Shown here: positions 35,590 to 44,753 of the stretch, piece after piece
Numbering within the stretch: the stretch's first letter is position 1
How the letters are laid out: each line of letters starts with the position of its first letter
DNA from: Thalassobaculum_A sp040219215
GTDB taxonomy: Bacteria > Pseudomonadota > Alphaproteobacteria > Thalassobaculales > Thalassobaculaceae
DNA: 64,000 bases
Assembly: GCF_040219215.1 (NCBI RefSeq)
Contig: NZ_JAVJSX010000007.1
Coordinates: 62,001-126,000 of the forward strand
Reading direction: 5' to 3'
Translations under genes and position numbers: made by a program
Notes under the pieces: generated by a model
The model's input: the letters and a program-made list of their open reading frames with translations, nothing else
Database searches by the model: none
What the model was told of the DNA's origin: nothing

Positions 35590-36903
35590 ATCACCGCCCC
35601 TCTGCCCGCGACGCCCGAGACCATCCTGGAGCGCCTGCTGCGCCTCCATCCCAAGGCGATCGACCTGTCGCTCGGCCGGATGGAAGGCATCCTGGCAGCA
35701 CTGGGTCACCCCGAACGGGCCCTGCCGCCGGTGATCCATGTCGCCGGCACCAACGGCAAGGGCTCCACGGTCGCCAACCTGCGCTCGATCCTGGAAGCCG
35801 CCGGGCACCGGGTCCACACCTACACCTCGCCGCACCTGGTCCGCTTCAACGAGCGAATCGTGCTGGCCGGGCACGAGATCGACGACCCGGCGTTCGCCGC
35901 GATCCTGGAGGAATGCGAGCAGGTCAACGCCGGCAAGCCGATCACCCTGTTCGAGATCACCACGGCGGCGGCGTTCCTGGCCTACGCTCGCACCCCGGCC
36001 GATGCGCTGGTCCTTGAGGTTGGCCTCGGCGGGCGGTTCGATGCCACCAACGTGATCGACCGTCCGCTCGCCACCGCGATCTCGCCGGTGTCGATGGACC
36101 ACCTGCAGTATCTGGGCGACACGCTGGAGAAGATCGCGTTCGAGAAGGCCGGCATCCTGAAGCCCGGCGTGCCGGGGATCATCGGCCCGCAGGATCCGCG
36201 CGGGCTGGCCGTGATCGAGGCCCGCGCGGCCGAGATCGGTGCGCCGCTGCATCGCTGGGGCCATGAGTTCACCGCCCGGATGGAAGGCGACCGGCTGGTG
36301 TTCGAGATGGCAGGCGTCCGCGAAATCCTGCCGCGCCCGGCGCTGCCCGGCGCCCACCAGGTCGGCAACGCCGCCATTTCGCTCGCCGTGGCCCGGGTGA
36401 TCGAAGGCCACCTCGCCAACGCGCCGGTCGATCGCGCCCACGGACTGGAACGCACCCGCTGGCCGGCACGGCTGCAGCGACTGACTCGCGGCCCGCTGGT
36501 CAACCGGTTGCGCCCGGATTGGACGCTTTGGCTGGATGGCGGCCACAACGAGGATGCCGGCCGGGTGATCGCCGAGCACATCGCCGGCTGGCGCCGCGCC
36601 GAACCGGACGCGCCTGTCCATCTGATCCTCGGCATGCTGAACACCAAGGACCCGCGCGGCTATCTGCGGCACTTCAAGGGGCTGGTCGCCAGCCTCGCGA
36701 CCGTGACGATCCCGGGCGAACCGGCCTCGCTGTCGGCTGAGGACGCGGCGGCGGCGGCCCGCGACGTCGGTATTCCGGTGTCGGTCGCGGCCAGCGTCGC
36801 CGAAGGCGTGGCGCGGGCTGCCGCCGATCCGAACGAACGCGGGCATGTCCTGGTCGCCGGCTCGCTTTACCTCGCCGGCAAGGTGCTCGCCGACCACGGG
36901 TAA
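35590..36903 (+). CDS. folC: Dihydrofolate synthase / folylpolyglutamate synthase (start codon atypical)
   Basis: The enzyme adds glutamate to dihydropteroate and folates. VAGTNGKGSTVANLRS is the ATP loop, then YTSPHLVRFNERI, and the central LEVGLGGRFDATN is diagnostic. The conserved region already starts at LERLLRLHPKAIDLSLGR, but no ATG, GTG or TTG lies in frame between the accD stop and that point. The best candidate is ATC at 35590, eight bases after GGAGG, giving 437 residues. The first in-frame ATG downstream (35680) would remove conserved residues, and one upstream (35443) lies deep in accD. A one-base sequence error near the out-of-frame ATG at 35582 is the main alternative. Confidence 0.85.
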   Translation: MTAPLPATPETILERLLRLHPKAIDLSLGRMEGILAALGHPERALPPVIHVAGTNGKGSTVANLRSILEAAGHRVHTYTSPHLVRFNERIVLAGHEIDDPAFAAILEECEQVNAGKPITLFEITTAAAFLAYARTPADALVLEVGLGGRFDATNVIDRPLATAISPVSMDHLQYLGDTLEKIAFEKAGILKPGVPGIIGPQDPRGLAVIEARAAEIGAPLHRWGHEFTARMEGDRLVFEMAGVREILPRPALPGAHQVGNAAISLAVARVIEGHLANAPVDRAHGLERTRWPARLQRLTRGPLVNRLRPDWTLWLDGGHNEDAGRVIAEHIAGWRRAEPDAPVHLILGMLNTKDPRGYLRHFKGLVASLATVTIPGEPASLSAEDAAAAARDVGIPVSVAASVAEGVARAAADPNERGHVLVAGSLYLAGKVLADHG

Positions 36904-36930
36904 CGGGCGGGAGCGCGTTGCGCCATCCGG

Positions 36931-36960
36931 AAACAAAGCGGCCTCGCCGAAGCGAGGCCG
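36931..36960 (-). terminator. Terminator between folC and trxA
   Basis: CGGCCTCGC and its complement (36939-36947 and 36952-36960) form a nine-bp stem with a four-base loop. On the minus strand the stem is followed by GCTTTGTTT, so it ends the trxA transcript. It may also slow plus-strand transcription from folC. Confidence 0.75.
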
Positions 36961-36988
36961 TGAGCGTCGCACACACGCTTTTGGGAGG

Positions 36989-37309
36989 TTAGATCGACGA
37001 TTCGATCCAGGCTTTGAGGTCGCCCTTCGGAAGCGCGCCGATCTTCATGGCGGCCACTTGGCCGTCCTTGAACAGCATCAAGGTCGGAATTCCTCGAACC
37101 CCGTAAGCTGCCGGGGTCTTTGGATTGTCGTCGATGTTGACCTTGGCCACGGTGACCTTGTCGCCAAGTTCGTTGGCGATCTCCTCCAGGGCTGGAGCGA
37201 TCATCTTGCAGGGTCCGCACCATTCCGCCCAGAAGTCGACGACCACTGGCTTTTCGGACTTCAGTACGTCGTCGTCGAAGGAGCCGTCGGAAACCGGGAC
37301 CGTCACCAT
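36989..37309 (-). CDS. trxA: Thioredoxin
   Basis: This 106-residue thioredoxin has the active site WCGPC (Cys31, Cys34), the conserved cis-Pro in GIPTLMLF and the buried Asp in VVVDFWAEW. It is the general cytoplasmic disulfide reductant. GGAGAGGA precedes the start. A good sigma-70-type promoter lies just upstream, so it can be expressed apart from addA. Confidence 0.96.
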   Translation of the reverse strand: MVTVPVSDGSFDDDVLKSEKPVVVDFWAEWCGPCKMIAPALEEIANELGDKVTVAKVNIDDNPKTPAAYGVRGIPTLMLFKDGQVAAMKIGALPKGDLKAWIESSI

Positions 37310-37342
37310 CGAGTTATCCTCTCCAAGGATGCGTTGGGGGCG

Positions 37343-37371
37343 AATCTAGGAACGCAGGGGTGGGGGGTCAA
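37343..37371 (-). promoter_or_regulatory. Putative trxA promoter
   Basis: On the minus strand TTGACC (37366-37371) and TAGATT (37343-37348) are separated by exactly 17 bases, in the 106-base gap between addA and trxA. Confidence 0.65.
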
Positions 37372-37415
37372 GCTTCACCGCACGTCGACCCAGACCGACG
37401 CCCGGAACTCCGGGG

Positions 37416-40400
37416 CTAAAGCTCCATCAGCCGCGGGCCATCGGTCCACACCAGCGCACAGCGAATCGCATGCATCGGATAAAGGCCGGCAAGCAGAGTC
37501 CGGTAGGTGCCGAGCTGGCGTCGGTATGCTTCCGGTACGGCATCGACGGTCAACGGCGCCGGCCGGTTGGTCTTGAAGTCGACCACCAGCACCTCGTCAT
37601 CGGTCACCGCCAGCCGGTCGATCCGCCCGGACACCACCACCGGGCCATCGGCGCCCTCGACCACGCCGACAATCGGAACCTCGGCCCGCGAGCCGGCAAC
37701 GAACGCGGCGGCGAAGGCTGGATCGTCCAGCACCGCCATGGCCTCGGCGAGCCAAGCTTGGGCGGTAAGCGGGTCCAGCCCGTGAACCGGGCGCTGCAGG
37801 AAACGCAGGCCGGCGTCGGCGCGGCGTTCCGCCGCGATCTCCGGTAGGGTCTGCAGCAGCCGGTGCAGGATCAGGCCACGCTTGAAGCGCCGGCCGTCAT
37901 CGGGGTCGAGCGGCGAGCGAACCGGCGGCTCCTCTCCGGCCGGGCGCGACGGCGCCAGCGGGACCGGCGGGCTCGGCTCGGGCTGCAGGGGCGGGCGTAA
38001 CGCCCATTCGGGCAGGGTCGCCGCCTGCTGTGCGGTTTCGGGTGCGGGCGACGGCGCGGGCGCCGTCTGAGGGGTCTCCAACACCAGCATCGGCGGACCA
38101 TCGGGGTCGTCCGGCACCGGTTGCTGCCCGGCGAACGGCGCCAGGCCGTTGCGGATCAGCTCGTACCAGTTGCCGGCGGTCCCGGCGCGCCGCTGCTGCC
38201 AGCCGCAGACCACCAGCCGGTCCTCGGCCCGGGTCATCGCCACGTACAGCAGACGCCGATATTCCTGGTCCTGCCGGCGCTTGGCCTCGGTCCGCGCCAG
38301 CGCAGATACCCGGTCGGCGGCCTTGCTCGACGCGGTCCACAGCGGGATCTCCGAACCGCCATCGGTCCCGTGCCACAGCCACTGATCCTGCAACCGGGGC
38401 ACCCGCAGGGTATCCGGCAGGATCACGATCGGCGCCTGCAGGCCCTTCGCCCCGTGGACGGTCATGACGCGGACAGTGTCGCCGGCGCCTTCCAGCTCGC
38501 GCTTCACCTCGAAGTCGCCGACCACCAGCCAATGCAGAAAACCCTGCAGCGACGGCGTGCTTTCGCGCTCATAGACCAGGGTCTGGGCTAGGAACTCGTC
38601 GATGGCGTCCTCGGCCTCGAAACCAAGCCGGTGAATCAGTTGCTCACGCCCGCCGCGCGCCAGCACCCGTTGGTAGAAGTCATGCGGCGGCACCCGGTCG
38701 GCGAGGCGCAGCCAGGAGCGCACGCGCTCGTAGGCCTGCTGGTAGACCCCGCCCTCGACGGCCCGCCGCCGCAGCTCGCGCCACACCCGCTTCTCCCGCC
38801 GGCCCTGGCAGAGGCGATACAGTTGGTCTTCGTTCAACCCGACCAGCGGCCCCTTCAGCACGGTGGCGAGCGTCAGATCGTCCTCCGGCAACAGCACCGC
38901 CTGACCGATCGCCACCAGGTCCATCACCGCCATCTGGTCGGTCAGCATCAGCCGATCGACGCCGGCCACCGGAACCTCGGCCTTCTTCAGGGCAGCCACC
39001 AGCTCGTGGACGAACGGGCCGCGGCGCTGCACCAGCACCATGACGTCGCCCGGTCGGATCGGCCGGCCCCGCGCCGGAAGCGGTTCCTTGGTTGCAATCC
39101 AGTCCCTGATGCGTGCGGCAATCCGTGCCGCCAGCCGAGCCCGCGGTTCGTCGGTCGACCGCCGCTCGATCGGCGGCGCCCATATCTCGCCGGCCTCTTC
39201 ATCCTGCGGCTCGACCAGCGGCCAGACCTCGACCCGGCCGGCATGGCCGGCCCGCACCGCGCTGTGCACGATCGGAACCGGTCCACCGGCGGATTGCACC
39301 TCGGCAACGCCGTCCTGCGCCTCCGGCTGGGCGAACACCGCATCGACCGCCCGAAGGACGGCGTCGGTCGACCGGAACGACTGTTCCAGCGGGACCCGGC
39401 GGAACAGCTTCTCGGCCTCCGCCACGCGCGTGGCGAAATGCCCGCGGGCGATGCCGAAGCCGGCCGGATCGGCGCCCTGGAAGCTGTAGATCGACTGCTT
39501 GACGTCGCCGACCGCGAAGATCGAGCGTTCCACCGTCGGGTGGCGGGCATCGTGGGCACCGGCGCCGGCGAAGAACTCCTCCGCCAGGGCCCGCACGATG
39601 TCCCATTGCGCGGGGCTTGTGTCCTGGGCCTCGTCGATCAGAATGTGGTCGAGCCCGCCGTCCAGCTTGAACAGCACCCAGGCCGCCACTCCCGGCCGGT
39701 GCAGCAGCGTCCGCGCCCGCTCCACCAGATCCTCGTAATCCAGTTCGGCACCCCGGTCCTTGGCGGCCTCATAGGCCCCGATCACCGACGCCGCCAATGT
39801 GACCAGGGCGATTGTCCGCTCGGCGGTGGCGCGCCCGCGACGCGCCTCCTCGACAAGGCACAGGCGCCCGGCCTCGGTCAGCAGCGTGTCGGCGGCGGCG
39901 GCGTCGAACGCCAGCGCTGCCTTGGTCGCCAGCGTCTTGCGCGGCTGCCCCTCCGCGGTCAGGAACACCCCGCGATAGGCCTCCCACGCGGCCGCGCGGC
40001 GGTCCGCTCCACCCAGCGCCAGCCAGTCCGCCAGGGTGCCGCTCCGTTCGACATCGGTCTTCGAGCCGTGGCCCAGCGCCTCGCAGGCCCGGCGCAGGCC
40101 CGCCGCGTCGAGCGCGGTGTCCGCGCAGGCGGCCCGCAGCAGGTCCAGGTCGCTCGACCCCGGCTCGACACCGAGACACGCGTGGATCGCCGCCGCCAGC
40201 CCGGCAAGCCCACCGGCGGTCTCGAGCGCTCCCGTCAGCCGGGTCCGCGCACCCAGGGCGGCGCGCATCAGGTCGCGGAATTGCTCCTGGCTGGCCCGCT
40301 CGGTGACGATGGACAGCGCGGCCGCGAGATCGGCATCGGCCGCCGAACGGGCGCGGGCCAGCATCGAAGCTTCCGCCTCGGCCAGCAGGGCGGCGCTCGC

Positions 40401-40859
40401 CCGGTCGTCGGCCAGCCGGAAGTTCGGCGGCACCCCGGCCTCCAGCGGAAACCGGCCCAGCAGCGACTGGGCGAAGGCGTGGATGGTCTGGATCTTCAGC
40501 CCGCCGGGCGCGTCCAGCACCTCGGCGAACAGCCGCCGGGCCTTGGCCAGCCGCGCCTGGGCCGGCGTGACGCCTGACAGCCGCGCCAGATCCTCGACCA
40601 GCGACGGCTCGTCCACGACGGTCCAGGCCGCCAGCCGGGACTGCAGCCGGGTCGCCATCTCCGCCGCCGCCGCCTTGGTATAGGTCAGGCACAACAGCCG
40701 CTCCGGCGACGCGCCGTCGAGCAGCAGGTTCAGCAGCCGGTCGGTCAGCACCTTGGTCTTGCCGGAGCCGGCCGACGCCGCCACCCACACCGAGGCCGCC
40801 GGATCGGCCGCCAGCCGCTGGCGCTCGTTGGCGGCGGCGAGGACGCTGGCGGCTGTCAC
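37416..40859 (-). CDS. addA: Double-strand break repair helicase-nuclease AddA
   Basis: This 1147-residue UvrD-like helicase has a C-terminal RecB-type nuclease. The Walker A motif AASAGSGKT is at about 27-35, followed by LLCLTYTKAAAAEM (motif Ia). ILIDEAQDTSPAQW is motif II, and VLVVDFKTNRPAP near the C-terminus is the nuclease core. With AddB it resects double-strand breaks for RecA loading. The start is GTG 40859 with GGAGGG upstream. It lies 69 bases after addB. Confidence 0.96.
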   Translation of the reverse strand: MTAASVLAAANERQRLAADPAASVWVAASAGSGKTKVLTDRLLNLLLDGASPERLLCLTYTKAAAAEMATRLQSRLAAWTVVDEPSLVEDLARLSGVTPAQARLAKARRLFAEVLDAPGGLKIQTIHAFAQSLLGRFPLEAGVPPNFRLADDRASAALLAEAEASMLARARSAADADLAAALSIVTERASQEQFRDLMRAALGARTRLTGALETAGGLAGLAAAIHACLGVEPGSSDLDLLRAACADTALDAAGLRRACEALGHGSKTDVERSGTLADWLALGGADRRAAAWEAYRGVFLTAEGQPRKTLATKAALAFDAAAADTLLTEAGRLCLVEEARRGRATAERTIALVTLAASVIGAYEAAKDRGAELDYEDLVERARTLLHRPGVAAWVLFKLDGGLDHILIDEAQDTSPAQWDIVRALAEEFFAGAGAHDARHPTVERSIFAVGDVKQSIYSFQGADPAGFGIARGHFATRVAEAEKLFRRVPLEQSFRSTDAVLRAVDAVFAQPEAQDGVAEVQSAGGPVPIVHSAVRAGHAGRVEVWPLVEPQDEEAGEIWAPPIERRSTDEPRARLAARIAARIRDWIATKEPLPARGRPIRPGDVMVLVQRRGPFVHELVAALKKAEVPVAGVDRLMLTDQMAVMDLVAIGQAVLLPEDDLTLATVLKGPLVGLNEDQLYRLCQGRREKRVWRELRRRAVEGGVYQQAYERVRSWLRLADRVPPHDFYQRVLARGGREQLIHRLGFEAEDAIDEFLAQTLVYERESTPSLQGFLHWLVVGDFEVKRELEGAGDTVRVMTVHGAKGLQAPIVILPDTLRVPRLQDQWLWHGTDGGSEIPLWTASSKAADRVSALARTEAKRRQDQEYRRLLYVAMTRAEDRLVVCGWQQRRAGTAGNWYELIRNGLAPFAGQQPVPDDPDGPPMLVLETPQTAPAPSPAPETAQQAATLPEWALRPPLQPEPSPPVPLAPSRPAGEEPPVRSPLDPDDGRRFKRGLILHRLLQTLPEIAAERRADAGLRFLQRPVHGLDPLTAQAWLAEAMAVLDDPAFAAAFVAGSRAEVPIVGVVEGADGPVVVSGRIDRLAVTDDEVLVVDFKTNRPAPLTVDAVPEAYRRQLGTYRTLLAGLYPMHAIRCALVWTDGPRLMEL

Positions 40860-40928
40860 GACCGCCCTCCATCCGAAATCGGCGCACTGTCACCGACAGT
40901 CGACCAGTTCGATATCGAAACGACCATT

Positions 40929-43900
40929 TCAGCCATCCTCGTCGCCCGCCGCCCACTCACCGATCCGGGCAAGATGGGCGTAGTCATTGAAGCGCGGCTT
41001 GCGGCCGGCGTCCGGGACCGAGTGATAGGGAGTGTCCTTGTCATCGAAGGTCGCGATCAGGGTGCGCAGCCCGGCCTCGGCCTCGGCGACCAGCTCGGCG
41101 ACACCCGACTCCACTGCGTCGATCGCCCCCGGCGGATCGCCGCCCCCGACCCGCCAGTAGGCCAGCGACGACACCGGGGCGACCGGCAGGTCCGGGAACC
41201 CGCCCCCGGCCAGGATCAGCGCCTCCAGCGGCAGCTGCGGTGCCGCGCCGTTCTTCAGGTCGTTCTTCGACGGGTAGCCGCCGGTCTTGTAGTCGACGAT
41301 CGCGTAGGTACCGTCGCCCAGCCGGTCGATCCGGTCGGCGATGCCGGTCAGCGTGAAGTCGCCGGCCGGGCCCGGGAGCGTCAGCCGGCCCCTCTGTTCG
41401 GTGACGGTGGCCGACAGGCTGCGTCGGCGGTCGCGCTCGACCTCGACGAACCAGGCGGCCACCCGCTCGAAGCGCGGCCACCAGAACGCCCACACGCCCG
41501 GCCGGTCCAGATGGTCGGCGAAACTCGCCCGCCCGCATTCGAGCAGCCGCTGCAGCGGGTCCGGCGGCAGGTCGCGCGGATGGGCGGCGACGAACGCATC
41601 GAGCGCGTCGTGGATCGCGTTGCCGCGCTCGGCGGCGTTCGGATCGGAATCCAGATCGTCCAGCGCCTGCAGATCCAGGATCCGCGAGGCGTAGATCGAG
41701 TAGGGATCGCGCAGCCAGGTGTCGATCCGGGTAACCGACAGGGTGCGCGGCCGGACATGAACCGGCGGGCACGGCAGTGGCGCCTTGCCCGGATCGACCC
41801 GTGCCGGACGGTCGAGCCGTCCGTGCCACGCCACCGGCGCCGGGTCCGGCCGGAACGCCACCTCGGCTCCCAGGGCGCGCGCCACGGTTTCCAGGCGCAG
41901 CAGCCAGCGCGACGGGACCGTCGGGGTGCCTTCGACCCGGGTCGCGCGGGTCAGCACCACCTCCGGCGCGCCAAATGCCATGGACACGTCGTGAGCGGCG
42001 AGACCGATCCGCCGTTCCGGCGCGGGCAGGCCGAAGTCCCGCCGCATCGGACGGCTCATCCATGGGTCGGGCGCGGGATCGGCCGGCCAGGTGCCCTCGT
42101 TCAACCCTCCGAGGATCACCCGATCGAATCGCTGCAGGCGGGCTTCCAGGGCCCCGAGAATGTGCAGGCGCGGATGCGCCCCCCAGCGCGGGCGGACCAC
42201 CCGGCCTTCCAGCAGCGCCTCGAACAATCCCGGCCACGCGCGGCCCGGAAGCGGCTCCAGCACGCCAAGGGCGTCGCGCATCTCATCGAACAGTCGCGCC
42301 AGGGCTTCCCCGGCGTCACCGCGCCACAGCCGGTCGGCGCCGCTCTGCTGATCGCTCTGCGCCAGCGCCTCGGCGGCGCGCGCATGGGCGTCGGCCAGTT
42401 CGGTCGCGGCGACCGCCGGCCGGTCCAGCAGGTCGAGCAACGGACCGAGACGCCCGGCCAGATCGTCGATCCAGGCCAGTAGCCCGGCGCGCGTGTCGGC
42501 GTGCTTGTCCTCCAGGGCCTCGATCGCCCGCCGCAGCCCGGTGAATCCCGGCGCCGGACGCGGTCCGCGCAGCACCAGGCGCTCCAGGCGCCGCACCATC
42601 CGACGGAAGCCATCCGGCGTCTGCCCGCCGGCGGCCAGGGGGTGCTTCAGCGCGGCCAGCAGCCGAACAGGTGCGGCCTGCTCGGCCGCCAGGTCGCCGA
42701 TCAGGCGCAGGAACGCCGCCGGCACGCTTTCGGCCAGCGGGCGACCGGCTGAATCGTCGACCGTCAGGTCCCAGCGCTCCAGCTCGCTGGCGACCCGCCG
42801 CGCCAGGCCACGGTCCGGCGTCACCAGGGCGGCGGTGCGGCCAGGGGTCTCCAGCACCTCGCGCATCAGCATGGCGATCGCGCCAGCCTCCTCGCGCGGG
42901 CTGGGTGCCTCCAGCCGCCGGATGCCGTCGAACGCGCCGGTCGCACGCGCAGCATGCTCCGTCGGAGTCGTCGCCAGCGTCCGCCAGGCCTCGGTGGTCG
43001 CGGCCGGGCGCATCGCCTCGCGCAGCATGCGGGCCCGCGCGGCGGTGGCCGGCGCGAAGGTCGTCGCACCCGGCCAGAGGCCGACATCGTCTCGCGGAAC
43101 CCCAAGCCCGACCAGCAGCCGGTGCAACCCATGCTGGGGATGCGCGGCGTCGGCACCCACGCTCGCCCAGACACCATCGTCGGAATCCTGGTCCAGGCCG
43201 GGAAGCACCAGCATGCCCCGCGGCAGGCCGAGCACCGCCGTCATCAGGCCGGCGGTCGCCGGCACCGACCCGGTCGAGCCGGCGATGATCACCGGATCGG
43301 GCGGTGGTGCGGCCAGCCAGGCCGTCGCACGGGCGTGCATCAGGGCGTCGCGGCGCACCACCGGATCGACCGCGCCCTGTTCCTCCAGCCATTTCGGCCA
43401 GAGCTCGGTGACGATGGTCAGGAACCGCAAGGTGAGGCCCCAATGCTCGGCATATTCCGAAGGCACCAGCCCGGCGAGCGCCTCGAACGCCAGCCCCTCG
43501 GCCTGGACCTGGTCGATCAGTCCGGCCAAGGCGGCCGCCAGCCGGGCCGCCTGCTCCGGCGACCGTGGGGCTGCGACCCCGTCGGCCTCAAGCCGGTCGG
43601 CGTAGGCCAGAACCAGGCGGGCCAGCAGAAGCTGGCGGCGCAGCGCCGGGATTGCCGGGGGAAGGTCGAGCGCCGCCGCGACACCGGCATCGTCGCCATG
43701 CGCCAAGTCAAGCTCCTGCTCGTCGACGTCGGCGATCGCCTGCAGGGCCGGCAGCAGCATCGGCCGGCCGACGCCGAGCCGCAGGAAAGCCTCGGCGGCG
43801 GAACGCACCGCGCGCTGGGTCGGCAGCAGCACCGTCGCCCGTGCCAGCGCCAGGGGGTCTTTGCCGACCGCATCCCACAGGCCCAGGGCCAGCGCGTCCA

Positions 43901-43946
43901 GGAACGGCACGCCGACCGGTATCGAGTAGATGCGGCCCCCGTCCAC
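40929..43946 (-). CDS. addB: Double-strand break repair protein AddB
   Basis: This 1005-residue partner of AddA has an inactivated-helicase-like N-terminal region (VLLPTQRAVRSAAEAFLRLG instead of a clear Walker A) and a C-terminal PD-(D/E)XK nuclease with YAIVDYKTGGYPSKNDLK. The length and layout fit the alphaproteobacterial AddB form. It begins five bases after the murU-like stop, so translation is probably coupled. Confidence 0.95.
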   Translation of the reverse strand: MDGGRIYSIPVGVPFLDALALGLWDAVGKDPLALARATVLLPTQRAVRSAAEAFLRLGVGRPMLLPALQAIADVDEQELDLAHGDDAGVAAALDLPPAIPALRRQLLLARLVLAYADRLEADGVAAPRSPEQAARLAAALAGLIDQVQAEGLAFEALAGLVPSEYAEHWGLTLRFLTIVTELWPKWLEEQGAVDPVVRRDALMHARATAWLAAPPPDPVIIAGSTGSVPATAGLMTAVLGLPRGMLVLPGLDQDSDDGVWASVGADAAHPQHGLHRLLVGLGVPRDDVGLWPGATTFAPATAARARMLREAMRPAATTEAWRTLATTPTEHAARATGAFDGIRRLEAPSPREEAGAIAMLMREVLETPGRTAALVTPDRGLARRVASELERWDLTVDDSAGRPLAESVPAAFLRLIGDLAAEQAAPVRLLAALKHPLAAGGQTPDGFRRMVRRLERLVLRGPRPAPGFTGLRRAIEALEDKHADTRAGLLAWIDDLAGRLGPLLDLLDRPAVAATELADAHARAAEALAQSDQQSGADRLWRGDAGEALARLFDEMRDALGVLEPLPGRAWPGLFEALLEGRVVRPRWGAHPRLHILGALEARLQRFDRVILGGLNEGTWPADPAPDPWMSRPMRRDFGLPAPERRIGLAAHDVSMAFGAPEVVLTRATRVEGTPTVPSRWLLRLETVARALGAEVAFRPDPAPVAWHGRLDRPARVDPGKAPLPCPPVHVRPRTLSVTRIDTWLRDPYSIYASRILDLQALDDLDSDPNAAERGNAIHDALDAFVAAHPRDLPPDPLQRLLECGRASFADHLDRPGVWAFWWPRFERVAAWFVEVERDRRRSLSATVTEQRGRLTLPGPAGDFTLTGIADRIDRLGDGTYAIVDYKTGGYPSKNDLKNGAAPQLPLEALILAGGGFPDLPVAPVSSLAYWRVGGGDPPGAIDAVESGVAELVAEAEAGLRTLIATFDDKDTPYHSVPDAGRKPRFNDYAHLARIGEWAAGDEDG

Positions 43947-43951
43947 GGCCC

Positions 43952-44716
43952 TCAGACGTAGGGTGTGTCCGGCACGTGGCCCTGGGAGAAGCGCCGGTTG
44001 GCCTCCTCCAGGTCGGCCGGTGTGGAGATGTGGTACCAGAGCCCGTCATGCACCGCGCCGAACAGGCGGCCAGCCTCCTCGGCCCTGTCGTAGATCCGGT
44101 TCAGCGAGAACGGACCGTCCGGGGTATCGGCGAAGATCCGCGGGTGCAAGATCGACACGCCCATGTAGGCGTAGGGCGCGACGTGGCTTTCCGGCTTGCG
44201 GGTCAACCGGCCGTCGGGATCCATCATGTAGTCGCCAAGCCCGTGCCAGCTCAGGACCCGGGCGAACGGGTAGAGCAGCAGCAGGACATCCATCTCGTCG
44301 CCGTTCCAGATCTCGGCGAAGCGGTGAAGGGAGTCCCGCAACCCGTCGAGCCAGAGACTGTCGCCGTTGATCACGAAGACCGGCTGTCCGTTGAAGTGCG
44401 GCAACGCGTTCCTGACCCCGCCGCCGGTCTCCAGGACCTCGTCCTCCCGGATCACCGTGACTTCCGGTTCGGCCCGGGTCGCCAGGTGGGATTCGATCTG
44501 GTCGGCCAGGTGATGGGCGTTGACGATCACGCGCGGCACCCCGGCGACGGTCAGCTTGTCCAGTATCCGGTCCAGGGTCGACCGGCCCGCCACCTCGATC
44601 AGCGGCTTCGGACAGGTATCGGTCAGCGGCGCCATGCGGGTGCCGTGACCGGCCGCCAGCACCATGGCGGTGTCGGGAACCCAGGATGAGCGTTTCTTCA
44701 GGCCTTGCAGGTGCAT
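43952..44716 (-). CDS. murU: MurU-like nucleotidyltransferase (N-acetylmuramate 1-phosphate uridylyltransferase)
   Basis: This 254-residue nucleotidyltransferase has the fingerprint VLAAGHGTRMAPLTDTCPKP, then VINGDSLWLDG with the metal-binding Asp. The start at ATG 44716 (MHLQGLKKRS) is chosen over an upstream extension of low-complexity residues. The adjacent AmgK-like kinase makes this the AmgK/MurU peptidoglycan recycling pair, which converts MurNAc to UDP-MurNAc and bypasses de novo synthesis. The assignment rests on pairing and motifs; other sugar-1-phosphate nucleotidyltransferases look similar. Confidence 0.8.
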   Translation of the reverse strand: MHLQGLKKRSSWVPDTAMVLAAGHGTRMAPLTDTCPKPLIEVAGRSTLDRILDKLTVAGVPRVIVNAHHLADQIESHLATRAEPEVTVIREDEVLETGGGVRNALPHFNGQPVFVINGDSLWLDGLRDSLHRFAEIWNGDEMDVLLLLYPFARVLSWHGLGDYMMDPDGRLTRKPESHVAPYAYMGVSILHPRIFADTPDGPFSLNRIYDRAEEAGRLFGAVHDGLWYHISTPADLEEANRRFSQGHVPDTPYV

Positions 44717-44753
44717 GTCGCGGTCGGCTCGGTCGGATGGGATGGCAACAGTA

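Noticed and set aside
38631..40577. 648-codon plus-strand frame opposite addA
   Set aside because: It is an antisense shadow of a conserved gene; the translation is rich in Arg, Gln and His with no family features.
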